From: UBA877 sp034436335
GTDB taxonomy: Bacteria; Chloroflexota; Anaerolineae; Anaerolineales; Villigracilaceae
Length of the DNA stretch: 34,041 nucleotides
Assembly: GCA_034436335.1 (NCBI GenBank)
Contig: DAOTVO010000035.1
Location: 1-34,041 of the forward strand
Direction of reading: 5' to 3'
Positions 1-6,180 of this stretch are shown here, piece by piece. The position numbers and the translations under genes were made by a program. Under the pieces are notes generated by a model. That model was not told the origin of the DNA, did no database searches, and was given only the letters and a program-made list of their open reading frames with translations. Numbering within the stretch: the stretch's first letter is position 1; every line of letters begins with the position of its first letter.

Positions 1-147
1 GATCATGCGCCGGAGAATTTTGCCATCCTGCGGCATATGGCGGTGAACCTGCTCAAACAAGAGAAAACTGCCAAAGGTGGCATGCAAGCCAAACGCCTAC
101 AGGCCGGTTGGAATGAAGATTACTTGCTCAAGGTGTTGAGCGGTTGA
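1..147 (+). pseudogene. ISAs1-family transposase, C-terminal end (cut by window edge)
   Basis: Frame 1 is open from the first base to TGA at 145-147 and gives 48 residues. They include ENFAILRHMAVNLLKQEK and the end YLLKVLSG. This is the conserved C-terminal tail of ISAs1-type DDE transposases, with the ENF-LRH-ALNLLKQ block and the KAKR-AGW-DYLLKVL ending. The rest of the gene lies outside the window, so it cannot be said whether the element is intact. The bases just after the stop (about 149-161, GCGATTGCCCTA) resemble the right end of such elements, which commonly finish in a GCCCTG-like terminus, but I cannot confirm the inverted repeat without the left end. Confidence 0.8.
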
Positions 148-213
148 AATGCGATTGCCCTAGGGAAGGGGGAGTGTCGAAAATAAAAAATATAGCGCGG
201 CAAGCCGCAACCC

Positions 214-240
214 GTAGGTCGGATTGGCAATCCGACTTAC
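214..240. repeat. Palindromic hairpin element
   Basis: GTAGGTCGGATTG at 214-226 is followed directly by GCAATCCGACTTAC at 227-240. The two halves are reverse complements except for one position near the base and the junction bases. It could fold as a 12-13 bp hairpin. It sits between the ISAs1 end and the IS701 relic, has no T-run, and looks more like a dispersed palindromic repeat than a terminator. A related design (GGGCGGGA...TCCCGCCC) occurs at 17351-17377. Confidence 0.6.
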
Positions 241-276
241 AAACTCACCCTACACAGTTTTGAGTAAACTGGGCTC

Positions 277-580
277 ATGAAAAGCAGCAAACTCTTGGAC
301 TTGTACAGCGATGATCTGATTAGCGCCTTCGGGCAAACAACTGCGACGGGCTTATCTTCTCTTTGAGCGAAAAACGGAACGTTACCTTGACCCAAAGGAT
401 GGGAAGGAAAAGCGTCGCGCCGATAAAACCAAGAATGCAATCTACCGCGACCTGCTGGCGCAAGCCGCAAAAAACCGGATTCCGTTCCAATATGCGCTCA
501 ATGACATCTGATTCGCTCCCGCCGAAAACATGAATTTTGTCAAACTCACACGCAAAAAGGCGTTCGTCGTGCCGCTTGTT
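277..580 (+). pseudogene. IS701-type transposase relic (N-terminal and middle pieces)
   Basis: ATG at 277 opens 29 residues (MKSSKLLDLYSDDLIS, then AFGQTTATGLSSL) ending at TGA 364-366; this is the typical N-terminus of IS701-like DDE transposases. From 362, in the next frame, the sequence resumes with FERKTERYLDPKDGKEKRR and runs to YALNDI, a TGA at 509-511 where the family has Trp, then FAPAENMNFVKL and KKAFVVPL. This matches the middle of the same family. About 100 residues are missing between the pieces, so there is an internal deletion, a frameshift and a nonsense codon. It is not functional. A transposase end of the same family lies at 33890-34039 on the other strand. Confidence 0.75.
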
Positions 581-825
581 TCGGCGCGGCGCTGCTCGAC
601 CTCGACCGGCCCTGAAAAGTCATCGCCCGCGGCGCACCTTATCTGCTTTCGCCGCAAACGCTGTACAAGTGCATGAGGGATGTACCCAACGTCGCCTTCC
701 CCTGCACGGCGCTCTACGACCCGCCAACCGGCCGGCTTGCCCTCTACCACAGCGCTGCCGACACCGTGACCACCCTGGCATTTGCCAGGCTCGACAAAGT
801 GTTGGATTTCGTCAAAAACACGTAA
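559..825 (+). pseudogene. GH130-type glycosidase/phosphorylase C-terminal relic
   Basis: The frame read from 559 to TAA at 823-825 gives GVRRAACFGAALLDLDRP, an in-frame TGA at 613-615, then KVIARGAPYLLSPQTLYKC, DVPNVAFPCTALYD, GRLALYHSAADTVT and LAFARLDKVLDFVKNT. These blocks (ALLDL-P-KVIAR, DVPNVVFPCG, LYYGAADTV-LA-A-L) are the conserved C-terminal end of family GH130 mannoside phosphorylases/hydrolases. Only the last ~85 residues remain, with one nonsense codon where Glu is expected. The relic is joined to the IS701 relic at about 559-580. Assignment is from remembered family motifs. Confidence 0.65.
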
Positions 826-880
826 CTGCCCACCCAAGGAGGCCGAACTTGTTAATCGCAGCAAAAGAGGCTCACTTTAT
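811..880 (+). repeat. Dispersed degenerate repeat, copy 1
   Basis: The 70 bases from GTCAAAAACACGTAACTGCC onward align with 5411-5482 at roughly three bases in four. Shared blocks are GTCAAAAA, ACTGCCC-CCCAA, GAGGCCG, GTTAATCGC, GCAAAAGA and GCT-ACTTTATCCGC. The copy starts inside the last codons of the GH130 relic. Neither copy has a credible gene. Confidence 0.6.
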
Positions 881-951
881 CCGCAGATTGCGCAGATTTC
901 CCCTGTGAGAACGATGTCGCCGATTTTCTCCCCATCTGCGACCTCTGCGGA
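880..951. repeat. Hairpin element with CAGATT arms, copy 1
   Basis: Left arm TCCGCAGATTGCGCAGATT (880-898) and right arm ATCTGCGACCTCTGCGGA (934-951) are inverted repeats matching at about 15 of 18 positions, around a 35-base loop. Each left arm contains a tandem 9-mer (CCGCAGATT, GCGCAGATT). The same design recurs at 23754-23821. Confidence 0.65.
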
Positions 952-1081
952 TGGTTTCCGAGACCAGGGTAGGCAGTTACAAAAACACGTCCGAGTCAGG
1001 GTAAACCGGCCTGCTGAGGTACTTATGGGGCGATACAACTTGTCTCCAAAAGCAGTACAATGAATCTGAAAGGAGCAAGAT

Positions 1082-2044
1082 ATGAGAAAGGCAACTGTTG
1101 TCCTGTGCATTTTGGGACTTCTTCTCGCCGGATGCAACCTGGCAGGTACAACAACCCCTGTCCCCTTCCCGACGCCCATTACCATCAACTCGCCGACCCC
1201 GGCGGCCGTCACGGCTACCAGCGCGGCGCCAACGGCTTCGCCGGTCCCAACTCTTCTCCCCTCGCCGGCCGCTCCCACGGCGACAAGCGGCAGCGTCATC
1301 CTCCCCGGCTCGCCGTCGGGACCATATGCCGTCATCCTCGTCTCGCCGACCGATGTGCTAAACATCCGCTCCGCGCCGGGGATGAGTAACGCCATCATCG
1401 GCTCTTTTGCCGCAACCGAGACCCGTGTGATGCGAACCGGCCCCTCGTCCAACGTGGGCGGCGACCTGTGGGTCGAGGTCCAGAAGCCGGGTGGCAGGAC
1501 GGGATGGGTCAACGCCTATTATCTGACCGAATACGTCGCCCCGGCCGCGTTCTGCGCCGATACGCGCATTAACACCCTGATTACCAGTCTGGACGGGGCG
1601 CTCACATCGAACAACGGCGTTCAGTTATCCGGTCTGGTCAGTCCGGCGCACGGCATGACCGTCTATCTGTGGCGCGACGGGAACCCGGTCACCTTCAAGC
1701 AAAGCGATGCCCGCTGGGTGTTCGACAGCACCTACGAGCATAACTGGGGAGTGCATCCCGCTTCGGGCATCGAGACGGTCGGCGCGTTCCACGTGGTCGT
1801 CCTGCCCAAACTTCAGGATGTCTTCAATGCCACTTATTCGCTGACCTGCAACTCGCTTGGAACGGCGCCGCAATACGGCCTGGCGCCCTGGCCAGAAACT
1901 TACGCCAATGTCAACTACTACACTGTCTTCAAACCCGGCACCCCCGGCGTGGACCTCGACTGGCGCTACTGGCTGGTGGGGGTGGAGTACGTCCAGGGAC
2001 AACCCTATGTGTTTGCGCTGATTCACTTTGAGTGGGAGCCGTGA
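1082..2044 (+). CDS. SH3b-domain lipoprotein
   Basis: A 320-residue predicted lipoprotein. Residues 1-18 are a signal peptide with the lipobox LLAGC (Cys18 lipidated). Residues 20-78 are a Pro/Thr/Ser/Ala-rich spacer. Residues about 83-152 form a bacterial SH3 domain (LNIRSAPGMSNAIIG and later GWVNAYYLTEYV), a fold often used to bind peptidoglycan or proteins at the cell surface. The rest (about 155-320), rich in aromatics with three cysteines, is not recognised. The start is fixed by AAGGAG at 1069-1074, 7 bases before ATG. The gene stands alone and is followed by a terminator at 2216-2248. The anchoring is well supported; the cellular role is not known. A second SH3b lipoprotein lies at 23965-25047. 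Confidence 0.85.
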   Translation: MRKATVVLCILGLLLAGCNLAGTTTPVPFPTPITINSPTPAAVTATSAAPTASPVPTLLPSPAAPTATSGSVILPGSPSGPYAVILVSPTDVLNIRSAPGMSNAIIGSFAATETRVMRTGPSSNVGGDLWVEVQKPGGRTGWVNAYYLTEYVAPAAFCADTRINTLITSLDGALTSNNGVQLSGLVSPAHGMTVYLWRDGNPVTFKQSDARWVFDSTYEHNWGVHPASGIETVGAFHVVVLPKLQDVFNATYSLTCNSLGTAPQYGLAPWPETYANVNYYTVFKPGTPGVDLDWRYWLVGVEYVQGQPYVFALIHFEWEP

Positions 2045-2215
2045 GGCAGTCATCCATCATCAGTTGTTAGATTCTGTATGCAAAATATTTGCAGGTGGTG
2101 GAGTGGGCGGCGGGGTTTCGATACATCCTTCGGATTACTCGACCTCCGCCGCCGTATCGAGACCACAATTTGAATTTGCATACACGCTTTAGCCCCCCGG
2201 CATCACTTGCCAGTG

Positions 2216-2248
2216 AAACCCGCTCCCTTCGGGAACGGGTTTACTTTT
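2216..2248 (+). terminator. Rho-independent terminator
   Basis: AAACCCG (2216-2222) pairs with CGGGTTT (2236-2242) and TCCC with GGGA inside, around a TTC loop, followed by ACTTTTT. It lies between the SH3b lipoprotein gene and the promoter of the Fur-family gene. Confidence 0.75.
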
Positions 2249-2251
2249 TAG

Positions 2252-2279
2252 TTGACAGGCTCATATTATTGTATATAAT
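2252..2279 (+). promoter_or_regulatory. Sigma-70 type promoter of the fur-like/cbi operon
   Basis: TTGACA (2252-2257) and TATAAT (2274-2279) match the consensus perfectly with a 16-base spacer, and a start site near 2286 would leave a leader of about 27 bases before ATG 2313. The very AT-rich stretch 2261-2310 overlaps the -10 and contains ATCGT (2278-2282) mirrored by ACGAT downstream. A Fur-family repressor would typically bind here, but no clean 19-bp Fur or Zur box is visible. Confidence 0.75.
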
Positions 2280-2312
2280 CGTTATTGATAATTTTTACGA
2301 TAAGAGATTCTA

Positions 2313-2756
2313 ATGTCCTGCATCGAGCGACACTCGCAAGCCCTTCGCCAACGCGGCTACCGTATCACCCCTCAACGGCTGGCCATCCTCGAAGCCCTGC
2401 ATCACGAGGGCCATCTCTCGCCAGCCCAGGTGTACGAACGCGTCCGCCAGACCGGCCTGACCGAAGCGACCGTCTATCGCACGCTGGAGTTCCTGCGCGC
2501 CAACAGCATCGTCTTCGCGGCCCAGCGAGAAGGCGGCCACCTGACCTACGAACTGGCCGGCGCCAGCCATCACCACCTCATCTGCCGTATCTGCGGGGCA
2601 CAGGTGGACCTGGAAGCGGCGGCTCTCCAGAAACTGATTGCTTCCCTCGAAGAGCAAAGCGGCTACCGTCTGGACGCCAGCCATCTGACGCTGTTCGGTC
2701 TCTGCCCGAATTGTCAGGCTTCCAGAGACTCAGAGTCAGAGACCAGGTCTCTTTAA
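2313..2756 (+). CDS. Fur-family metal-dependent transcriptional regulator
   Basis: 147 residues, the usual length for the family. An N-terminal winged helix covers residues 1-80 with the recognition helix TEATVYRTLEFL (50-61). The dimerisation/metal part carries HHH (86-88) and the structural zinc site C91-x2-C94 with C131-x2-C134. Such proteins are metal-loaded repressors of uptake genes (Fur for iron, Zur for zinc, Nur for nickel, and others). Its position 33 bases before a nickel/cobalt ECF transporter suggests that it controls the transporter in response to Ni or Co, but metal specificity cannot be read from the motifs. The final residues (ETRSL) are encoded by a palindromic repeat at 2738-2752, so the native C-terminus may have been altered by repeat insertion. 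Confidence 0.9.
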   Translation: MSCIERHSQALRQRGYRITPQRLAILEALHHEGHLSPAQVYERVRQTGLTEATVYRTLEFLRANSIVFAAQREGGHLTYELAGASHHHLICRICGAQVDLEAAALQKLIASLEEQSGYRLDASHLTLFGLCPNCQASRDSESETRSL

Positions 2757-2770
2757 GAAACCTGGTTTCT
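2738..2770. repeat. Two tandem palindromes at the regulator/cbiM junction
   Basis: AGAGACCAGGTCTCT (2738-2752) and AGAAACCTGGTTTCT (2756-2770) are each perfect 7+1+7 palindromes, with centres 18 bases apart, differing only in complementary arm positions. The first overlaps the last codons of the Fur-family gene; the second lies just before the ribosome binding site of cbiM. They may be a dispersed palindromic repeat, an RNA processing hairpin or a paired operator. Confidence 0.7.
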
Positions 2771-2789
2771 AAGTCTAAAGGAGGTTCAC

Positions 2790-3743
2790 ATGTTATATTC
2801 CCCTGCTCCCATGCACATCCCGGACGGATTCCTCTCCACCCTGGTGGCGGTGGTCTTGTGGATCCTTTCGGCCGGAGTCATTGCCTACGCCCTGCGGCGC
2901 GTCGGCAAAGATTTGGGCGAGCGCCAGGTGCCGCTGATGGGCGTGCTGGCAGCGGCGATCTTCGCCGGGCAGATGCTCAACTTCACTGTGGCCGGCGGCA
3001 CGTCCGGTCACCTGCTCGGGGCAGCGCTGGCGGCCATCCTGCTCGGCCCCTGGGCGGCAATCATCGTCATGACGACGGTTGTCAGCATTCAGGCGCTCAT
3101 CTTTCAGGACGGCGGACTGCTGGCGCTGGGCGGCAATCTCTTCAACATGGCGGTCATCGGCGTGGCAGTGGCATACTTCGTCTATGTCAGCGTGCAGAAA
3201 GCCGCCCGCGGCCAACGCTGGGGCATTTTCGTCGGCGGGGCGCTGGCGGCCTGGCTCTCGATTGTGATCGCGGCGCTGGCCTGCGCCCTGGAACTGGCCC
3301 TTTCGGGCACTTCGCCCGCGAACGTGGCCGTACCGGCCATGGCCGGCATCCACATGCTCATCGGGCTGGGCGAGGCGGGCATCACCCTCGGCGCGCTGGC
3401 TTTCCTCTACGCGGCGCGGCGCGACCTTCTGCACATCGGCGAGGCAGCCCCAAAGGGCGGACGCGTCGTCTGGATCGGCGGCCTGGTCCTCGCTCTCCTC
3501 TTGGCCGTCCTCTCCCCCTTCGCCTCGGCGCATCCCGACGGGCTGGAATGGGTCGCCGAGCAGCAGGGTTTCCTGGAGGCCGCCCGCGAGCCGCTCTACA
3601 GCATCATCCCCGATTACGTTTTCCCCGGCATCTCTAACGAGGCCCTGGCCACCATCGCGGCGGGCATTCTCGGCACGCTGCTTGTCTTCGGCGTGGCGCT
3701 GGGCGTGGCCTACCTTCGCCGCAGACAGCCGGCAGACCGCTGA
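2790..3743 (+). CDS. cbiM: Nickel/cobalt ECF transporter substrate-binding membrane protein CbiM with fused PDGLE (CbiN-like) domain
   Basis: 317 residues. It begins MLYSPAP followed by MHIPDGFLS, the invariant N-terminus of CbiM/NikM proteins. The family motifs GQMLNFTVAGGTSGH (60-74) and LLALGGNLFNM follow, with about six membrane segments to residue 215. After another membrane segment (228-247), HPDGLEWVAEQQGF begins a PDGLE/CbiN-like extracytoplasmic part, closed by a final membrane helix (290-310). In NikM the metal is bound by the free N-terminus of Met1, by His2 and by His67; numbering from the second Met (2811) gives exactly His2 and His67. ATG 2790 is chosen because AAAGGAGG lies 5 bases upstream, whereas 2811 has no ribosome binding site. 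Either the first 7 residues are removed or translation starts at 2811. It is the specificity subunit for CbiQ and CbiO. Confidence 0.92.
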   Translation: MLYSPAPMHIPDGFLSTLVAVVLWILSAGVIAYALRRVGKDLGERQVPLMGVLAAAIFAGQMLNFTVAGGTSGHLLGAALAAILLGPWAAIIVMTTVVSIQALIFQDGGLLALGGNLFNMAVIGVAVAYFVYVSVQKAARGQRWGIFVGGALAAWLSIVIAALACALELALSGTSPANVAVPAMAGIHMLIGLGEAGITLGALAFLYAARRDLLHIGEAAPKGGRVVWIGGLVLALLLAVLSPFASAHPDGLEWVAEQQGFLEAAREPLYSIIPDYVFPGISNEALATIAAGILGTLLVFGVALGVAYLRRRQPADR

Positions 3744-3796
3744 CAGACGGCAGACTGCCGACCGCAGACGACGGATGACCGACGACTGACGACTCT
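3726..3796. repeat. Degenerate GACGAC/GCAGAC low-complexity tract
   Basis: From the last codons of cbiM to just before cbiQ the DNA is built from imperfect copies of short units such as GGCAGAC, CCGCAGAC, GACGAC and TGACGAC. It separates two genes of one operon and probably encodes nothing. Confidence 0.55.
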
Positions 3797-3799
3797 CCG

Positions 3800-4606
3800 A
3801 TGCATATCCACTTCCTCGACCCCTACCGGGCCGGCAGCAGCCCCCTCCACGCTGCGGACGCGCGCCTGAAGTTCGTCCTGACACTGGCCTTCATCCTGAC
3901 GGCCTCTCTGACGCCGCCAGCGGCCTGGCCGGTGTATATTCTGCTCTTTGCCCTGATTCTCTCGGTCGAGATTCTCTCCGGGCTGGGGGTTGGCTACGTG
4001 CTGAAACGCTCGCTGCTGGCCCTGCCATTCGTCCTGGCGGCGCTGCCGCTGGTCTTCACCGTCGAGGGGCAAGCGCTCTTCTCCCTGCCCCTCGGCGCCT
4101 GGACTCTGACGGGCTCCGTCGAGGGGCTCGCACGCTTCGTCAGCGTGGCGCTCAAATCCTGGCTCTCGGTGCAGGCAGCCCTCGTCCTGGCGGGCTGCAC
4201 GCCGTTCCCCGAACTGCTGCAGGCCATGCGGGCGGTGGGCATCCCGCGCCTGCTGGTGGCGATGTTCGGCCTGACCTGGCGCTACCTGTTCGTCCTGGCC
4301 GACGAGGCCCTGCGGCTGATGCGCGCCCGGGCGGCGCGCTCCAGCCTGGGTGCGGGAGCAGGCCAACGGTCCGGGGGGAACGTGGCCTGGCGGGCGCGCG
4401 TGACCGGCGGGATGGAGGGCAGCCTCTTCCTGCGCGCCTTCGAGCGTTCGGACCGCATCTACGTCGCCATGCTCTCACGCGGCTACGATGGGGAAGTCCG
4501 CGTTCTGCCGCTGCCGGCTTTCACCGCCGCTCACCGGCTGACTCTGACCGCCGGGCTGGCGCTGCTGGCGCTCCTGCTCGGCTTCGGCCTGCTGTTCTGG
4601 GGTTGA
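3800..4606 (+). CDS. cbiQ: ECF transporter transmembrane coupling protein CbiQ (EcfT)
   Basis: 268 residues, normal for CbiQ. It starts MHIHFLDPYRAGSSPLHAAD, as CbiQ proteins do (a D-R-P-A/D-R-K N-terminus). Membrane segments fall at about 27-45, 47-65, 72-88, 113-130 and 248-266. The cytoplasmic coupling helices carry the two Ala-Arg-x type signatures, seen here as RAARSS (near residue 180) and MLSRGYDGE (near 228), which grip the ATPase. The protein couples ATP hydrolysis by CbiO to metal release through CbiM in the cytoplasmic membrane. There is no obvious ribosome binding site in front of ATG 3800; the repeat tract 3726-3796 lies there. The gene ends one base before cbiO, so coupled translation is likely. 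Confidence 0.9.
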   Translation: MHIHFLDPYRAGSSPLHAADARLKFVLTLAFILTASLTPPAAWPVYILLFALILSVEILSGLGVGYVLKRSLLALPFVLAALPLVFTVEGQALFSLPLGAWTLTGSVEGLARFVSVALKSWLSVQAALVLAGCTPFPELLQAMRAVGIPRLLVAMFGLTWRYLFVLADEALRLMRARAARSSLGAGAGQRSGGNVAWRARVTGGMEGSLFLRAFERSDRIYVAMLSRGYDGEVRVLPLPAFTAAHRLTLTAGLALLALLLGFGLLFWG

Positions 4607-4607
4607 C

Positions 4608-5318
4608 ATGCACCATTCCATCGAAATCGAACATCTCTCCTTTGCCTATCCCGATGGCCACCCGGCCTTGCAAGATGTCTCGCTGACCCTGGCGCCGGGC
4701 GAGAAAGTGGCCCTTGTCGGGCCGAACGGGGCGGGCAAGTCCACCCTCTTGCTGCACCTGAACGGGATTCTCACCGGTCAGGGCAGTGTACGCGTCTGCG
4801 GCCTGCCGGTGGTCAAGGAGAACTTTGGGCGGGTGCGGGCAGCGGTCGGCCTGGTCTTCCAAAACCCGGACGATCAGTTGTTCTCCCCGACCGTCTTTGA
4901 CGATGTGGCCTACGGGCCGATTTACCAGGGTCTGCCGCCCGCCGAGGTGGAGCGGCGCGTGACCTCCGCGCTGGCAGCCGTGGGGATGAGCGCCTATGCG
5001 CGGCGCGTCTCGCATCACCTGAGCGCCGGCGAAAAGAAGCGCATCGCCATCGCCACCGTACTTTCGATGGACCCCGAAGTGCTGGTGCTGGACGAACCGA
5101 CCGCCGGCCTCGACCCGCGCGCCCGCCGCGGCCTGATCCGCCTGCTGCGCGACCTGCCGATGACGATGCTCGTCTCCAGCCACGACCTGGCGATGGCGCG
5201 CGAACTCCTGCCGCGCATGGTCATCCTGGACGAGGGTCGCATCGTGGCCGATGGGCCGACGGCGGAGTTGCTGGCAGACGCGGCGCTGCTCGAAGCGCAC
5301 GGGCTGGAATTGTATTAG
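4608..5318 (+). CDS. cbiO: ECF transporter ATPase CbiO
   Basis: 236 residues. The ABC ATPase motifs are in order: Walker A GPNGAGKST (38-46), Q-loop VFQNPDDQLF (83-92), signature LSAGE (138-142), Walker B VLVLDEP (158-164), D-loop and H-loop His192. The QNPDDQLFSPTV segment is typical of ECF-type ATPases. It powers uptake by CbiM/CbiQ. Only one ATPase gene is present, so a homodimer is expected, as in other Ni/Co systems. It starts two bases after the cbiQ stop codon. No cobalamin or urease/hydrogenase genes are in the window, so Ni versus Co cannot be decided from context. Confidence 0.93.
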   Translation: MHHSIEIEHLSFAYPDGHPALQDVSLTLAPGEKVALVGPNGAGKSTLLLHLNGILTGQGSVRVCGLPVVKENFGRVRAAVGLVFQNPDDQLFSPTVFDDVAYGPIYQGLPPAEVERRVTSALAAVGMSAYARRVSHHLSAGEKKRIAIATVLSMDPEVLVLDEPTAGLDPRARRGLIRLLRDLPMTMLVSSHDLAMARELLPRMVILDEGRIVADGPTAELLADAALLEAHGLELY

Positions 5319-5410
5319 AAGACCGTTTTCTGAGATTGCGTTTTGGCCGCGGTTAAGTCAAAGCGATGATTCTCAACGTGAATGTGCGAATAGGACGAAT
5401 GACGCGAAAA

Positions 5411-5482
5411 GTCAAAAAAAATCGTGACTGCCCGCCCAATGAGGCCGGGAGGGTTAATCGCGGCAAAAGACGCTGACTTTAT
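5411..5482 (+). repeat. Dispersed degenerate repeat, copy 2
   Basis: Partner of 811-880: GTCAAAAAAAATCGTGACTG, CCCGCCCAA, GAGGCCGGGAGGGTTAATCGC, GCAAAAGA and ACTTTATCCGCC align in order. The surrounding 5319-5550 holds no credible gene. Confidence 0.6.
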
Positions 5483-5551
5483 CCGCCCGCTGCAAAGCAT
5501 TTTGCGTACAGACCGCAGCAGAAACATTAATCAACTTCTAAACAAAAAGGC

Positions 5552-5580
5552 TTGAATTTTTCTTCGTCATCGTGTATTAT
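5552..5580 (+). promoter_or_regulatory. Promoter upstream of a strong hairpin
   Basis: TTGAAT (5552-5557) and TATTAT (5575-5580) with a 17-base spacer. The predicted start site, about 5587, coincides with the first base of the 15-bp hairpin at 5587-5623. No ORF with a good ribosome binding site follows before the T-box promoter. Confidence 0.5.
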
Positions 5581-5586
5581 ATTGGT

Positions 5587-5623
5587 ACGAACGGTTGGGT
5601 GCCCCCCTCACCCAGCCGTTCGT
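5587..5623 (+). other. 15-bp hairpin (possible 5'-stabilising hairpin, small RNA or terminator)
   Basis: ACGAACGGTTGGGTG (5587-5601) pairs with CACCCAGCCGTTCGT (5609-5623), with only one G-T pair, around a 7-base C-rich loop. The following bases are GTTTAATCC, a poor U-run, so a terminator is possible but not typical. It could end cbiO transcripts 270 bases downstream of that gene, or form the 5' end of an RNA made from the promoter at 5552. Confidence 0.6.
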
Positions 5624-5750
5624 GTTTAATCCAAGCATCCGGTTGAAAAAGGGGGCATCGGCATCAATCCATGCTTTCCACCCTATCTTGGGTCAATTAA
5701 TCTGCGCCGATTACTGCTTCGAGAATTCCAGGAAGTCCAATCGTCAGGTC

Positions 5751-5778
5751 TTGACAGCGCCGTCATTCGGCATATAAT
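5751..5778 (+). promoter_or_regulatory. Promoter of the T-box/trpB2 transcript
   Basis: TTGACA (5751-5756) and TATAAT (5773-5778), both perfect, with a 16-base spacer. The start site would be near 5785, right before the T-box stem I. Confidence 0.85.
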
Positions 5779-5789
5779 CACGCCTAATA

Positions 5790-6152
5790 TTTCAAAAACG
5801 CTGAAGAGGACGAGTACGCCTCGTACGGCGGCACAGAGAGCAGGCGGCACGTGGTGAAAGTCCTGCCCGCACGATGAAGCCGAATGGACCTCGGAGTTGC
5901 AGGACGAAAGTCAAATCGTCGAGAGAGGCCGGTCTGATAGACGTTGACGAGTAATCCGAGCCGGAAGCCGCAGCCGTTATCCCAGCGGAGTCACTAGGAG
6001 ACAATCAGGCTATCTGACTGTTGACTGCTGACTAAATGAGTGAGGCTGGCTTTTTCCCTGTGCATCACCACAGGGATTTTTATTACAACAGCCTAATTCG
6101 GGTGGCACCACGGACTACGCGTTCGTCCCGTTTGCGGACGAGCGCGTTTTTG
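5790..6152 (+). promoter_or_regulatory. T-box riboswitch, tryptophan type
   Basis: A T-box leader senses uncharged tRNA and lets transcription continue when that tRNA is scarce in charged form. The stem I opening GAAGAGGACGAGTACG (from 5802) and CAGAGAGCAGG follow the usual order. The specifier region reads GAATGGACCTCGGAGTTGC, placing UGG (Trp) at 5885-5887 followed by the usual A. A CCGTTA...AGCGG stem II follows at 5973-5988, and a stem III hairpin CCCTGTG/CACAGGG at 6056-6075. The T-box itself is CGGGTGGCACCACGG (6099-6113). Its bulge UGGC pairs with GCCA, which fits tRNA-Trp with discriminator G73. The CGGG of the T-box can pair with CCCG at 6127-6130 to form the antiterminator, which excludes the terminator 6117-6151. 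Confidence 0.93.
6117..6151 (+). terminator. T-box regulated terminator
   Basis: A 12-bp stem, ACGCGTTCGTCC (6117-6128) with GGACGAGCGCGT (6136-6147) including one G-T pair, 7-base loop, then TTTTT. It is mutually exclusive with the antiterminator formed by the T-box sequence. Confidence 0.9.
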
Positions 6153-6180
6153 TTTGCCAAACTCAGAAAGGAGCAGAAAG

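Noticed and set aside
782..1063. 93-codon plus-strand frame upstream of the SH3b lipoprotein
   Set aside because: It runs over the GH130 relic, the dispersed repeat and the CAGATT hairpin; not a plausible gene.
2793..3884. Minus-strand frame across cbiM
   Set aside because: Antisense to a gene with clear CbiM motifs; Gln/Arg/His-rich nonsense translation.
5595..5777. 60-codon plus-strand frame before the T-box
   Set aside because: It starts inside the 15-bp hairpin and ends on the T-box -10 box; no ribosome binding site, no conserved features.
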